A stretch of DNA of 40,039 nt from Candidatus Kapaibacterium sp. (GTDB taxonomy: Bacteria > Bacteroidota > Ignavibacteria > Kapaibacteriales > UBA2268). A program made the translations under genes and the position numbers. The notes beneath the pieces are model-generated. The model was not told the origin of the DNA. It did no database searches and saw nothing but the letters and a program-made list of their open reading frames with translations. This document shows, piece by piece, positions 40,039-40,039 of the stretch; the stretch's first letter is position 1; every line of letters starts with the position of its first letter. Where the stretch lies: assembly GCA_026390695.1 (NCBI GenBank), contig JAPLFL010000032.1, positions 1 to 40,039 on the forward strand. The letters are read 5' to 3'.

Positions 40039-40039
40039 A

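Noticed and set aside
1..40039. tRNA, rRNA or known riboswitch
   Set aside because: No stretch with tRNA cloverleaf features or rRNA-like conservation was noticed on either strand; a covariance-model scan would be needed for certainty.

Overview
The window is AT-rich (estimated by eye at about one third G+C). It comes from a Bacteroidota/Ignavibacteriota-type (FCB group) bacterium. Two surface or secreted proteins end in type IX secretion (Por) C-terminal sorting tails, several genes have TTG/TTTG-N20-TAnnTTTG promoters typical of that group, and the intergenic DNA is full of short palindromic repeats. Nothing looks like a phage or plasmid backbone. The region reads as accessory chromosomal DNA rich in toxins, toxin-antitoxin pairs and non-autonomous repeats.

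Layout. (1) 1-7150: an SO_0444-type metal permease fused to a heavy-metal-binding domain, a Tat-exported asparaginase-family Ntn hydrolase, a large secreted beta-propeller protein with a T9SS tail, then three tandem hairpin repeats. (2) 7150-11400: a small lipoprotein, a helical/Fn3 protein with a 21-bp tandem array upstream, an MvaI/BcnI-like type II restriction-modification pair, and a block of TCTGAATC palindromic repeats. (3) 11400-17230: a WD40-caspase-like protein, a T9SS propeller gene broken by one in-frame TAG, and a zeta-like toxin module followed by a second copy of that gene's sorting tail. (4) 17865-32289: an array of seven orphan RHS C-terminal toxin tips, six of them followed by a candidate immunity gene. 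The array is interleaved with small toxin-antitoxin-type cassettes that share an upstream leader, and with one further helical/Fn3 gene that has its own 21-bp array. (5) 32286-40039: an IS3 remnant, DUF2283/DUF4258, VapBC-like and HicBA pairs, a GIY-YIG-like protein, a coiled-coil lipoprotein, a third Fn3 gene with a third 21-bp array, GxxExxY elements with TCTGAATC ends, a decayed RelE-like module and a truncated tyrosine recombinase.

Two patterns stand out. First, all three helical/Fn3 genes (ATG at 8654 on the minus strand, 28571 on the plus strand, 37637 on the minus strand) are preceded, in their own orientation, by a tandem array with an exact 21-bp period. The three arrays share no obvious sequence. 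Each alternates a conserved block of about 9 bp with a more variable block of about 12 bp. Second, the RHS tips are not parts of one long gene. Each has its own in-frame ATG, supplied by one of two short repeat elements or by overlap with the stop codon of the gene upstream. The candidate immunity proteins all carry signal peptides, lipoboxes or membrane segments, which suggests that the toxins act in the cell envelope.
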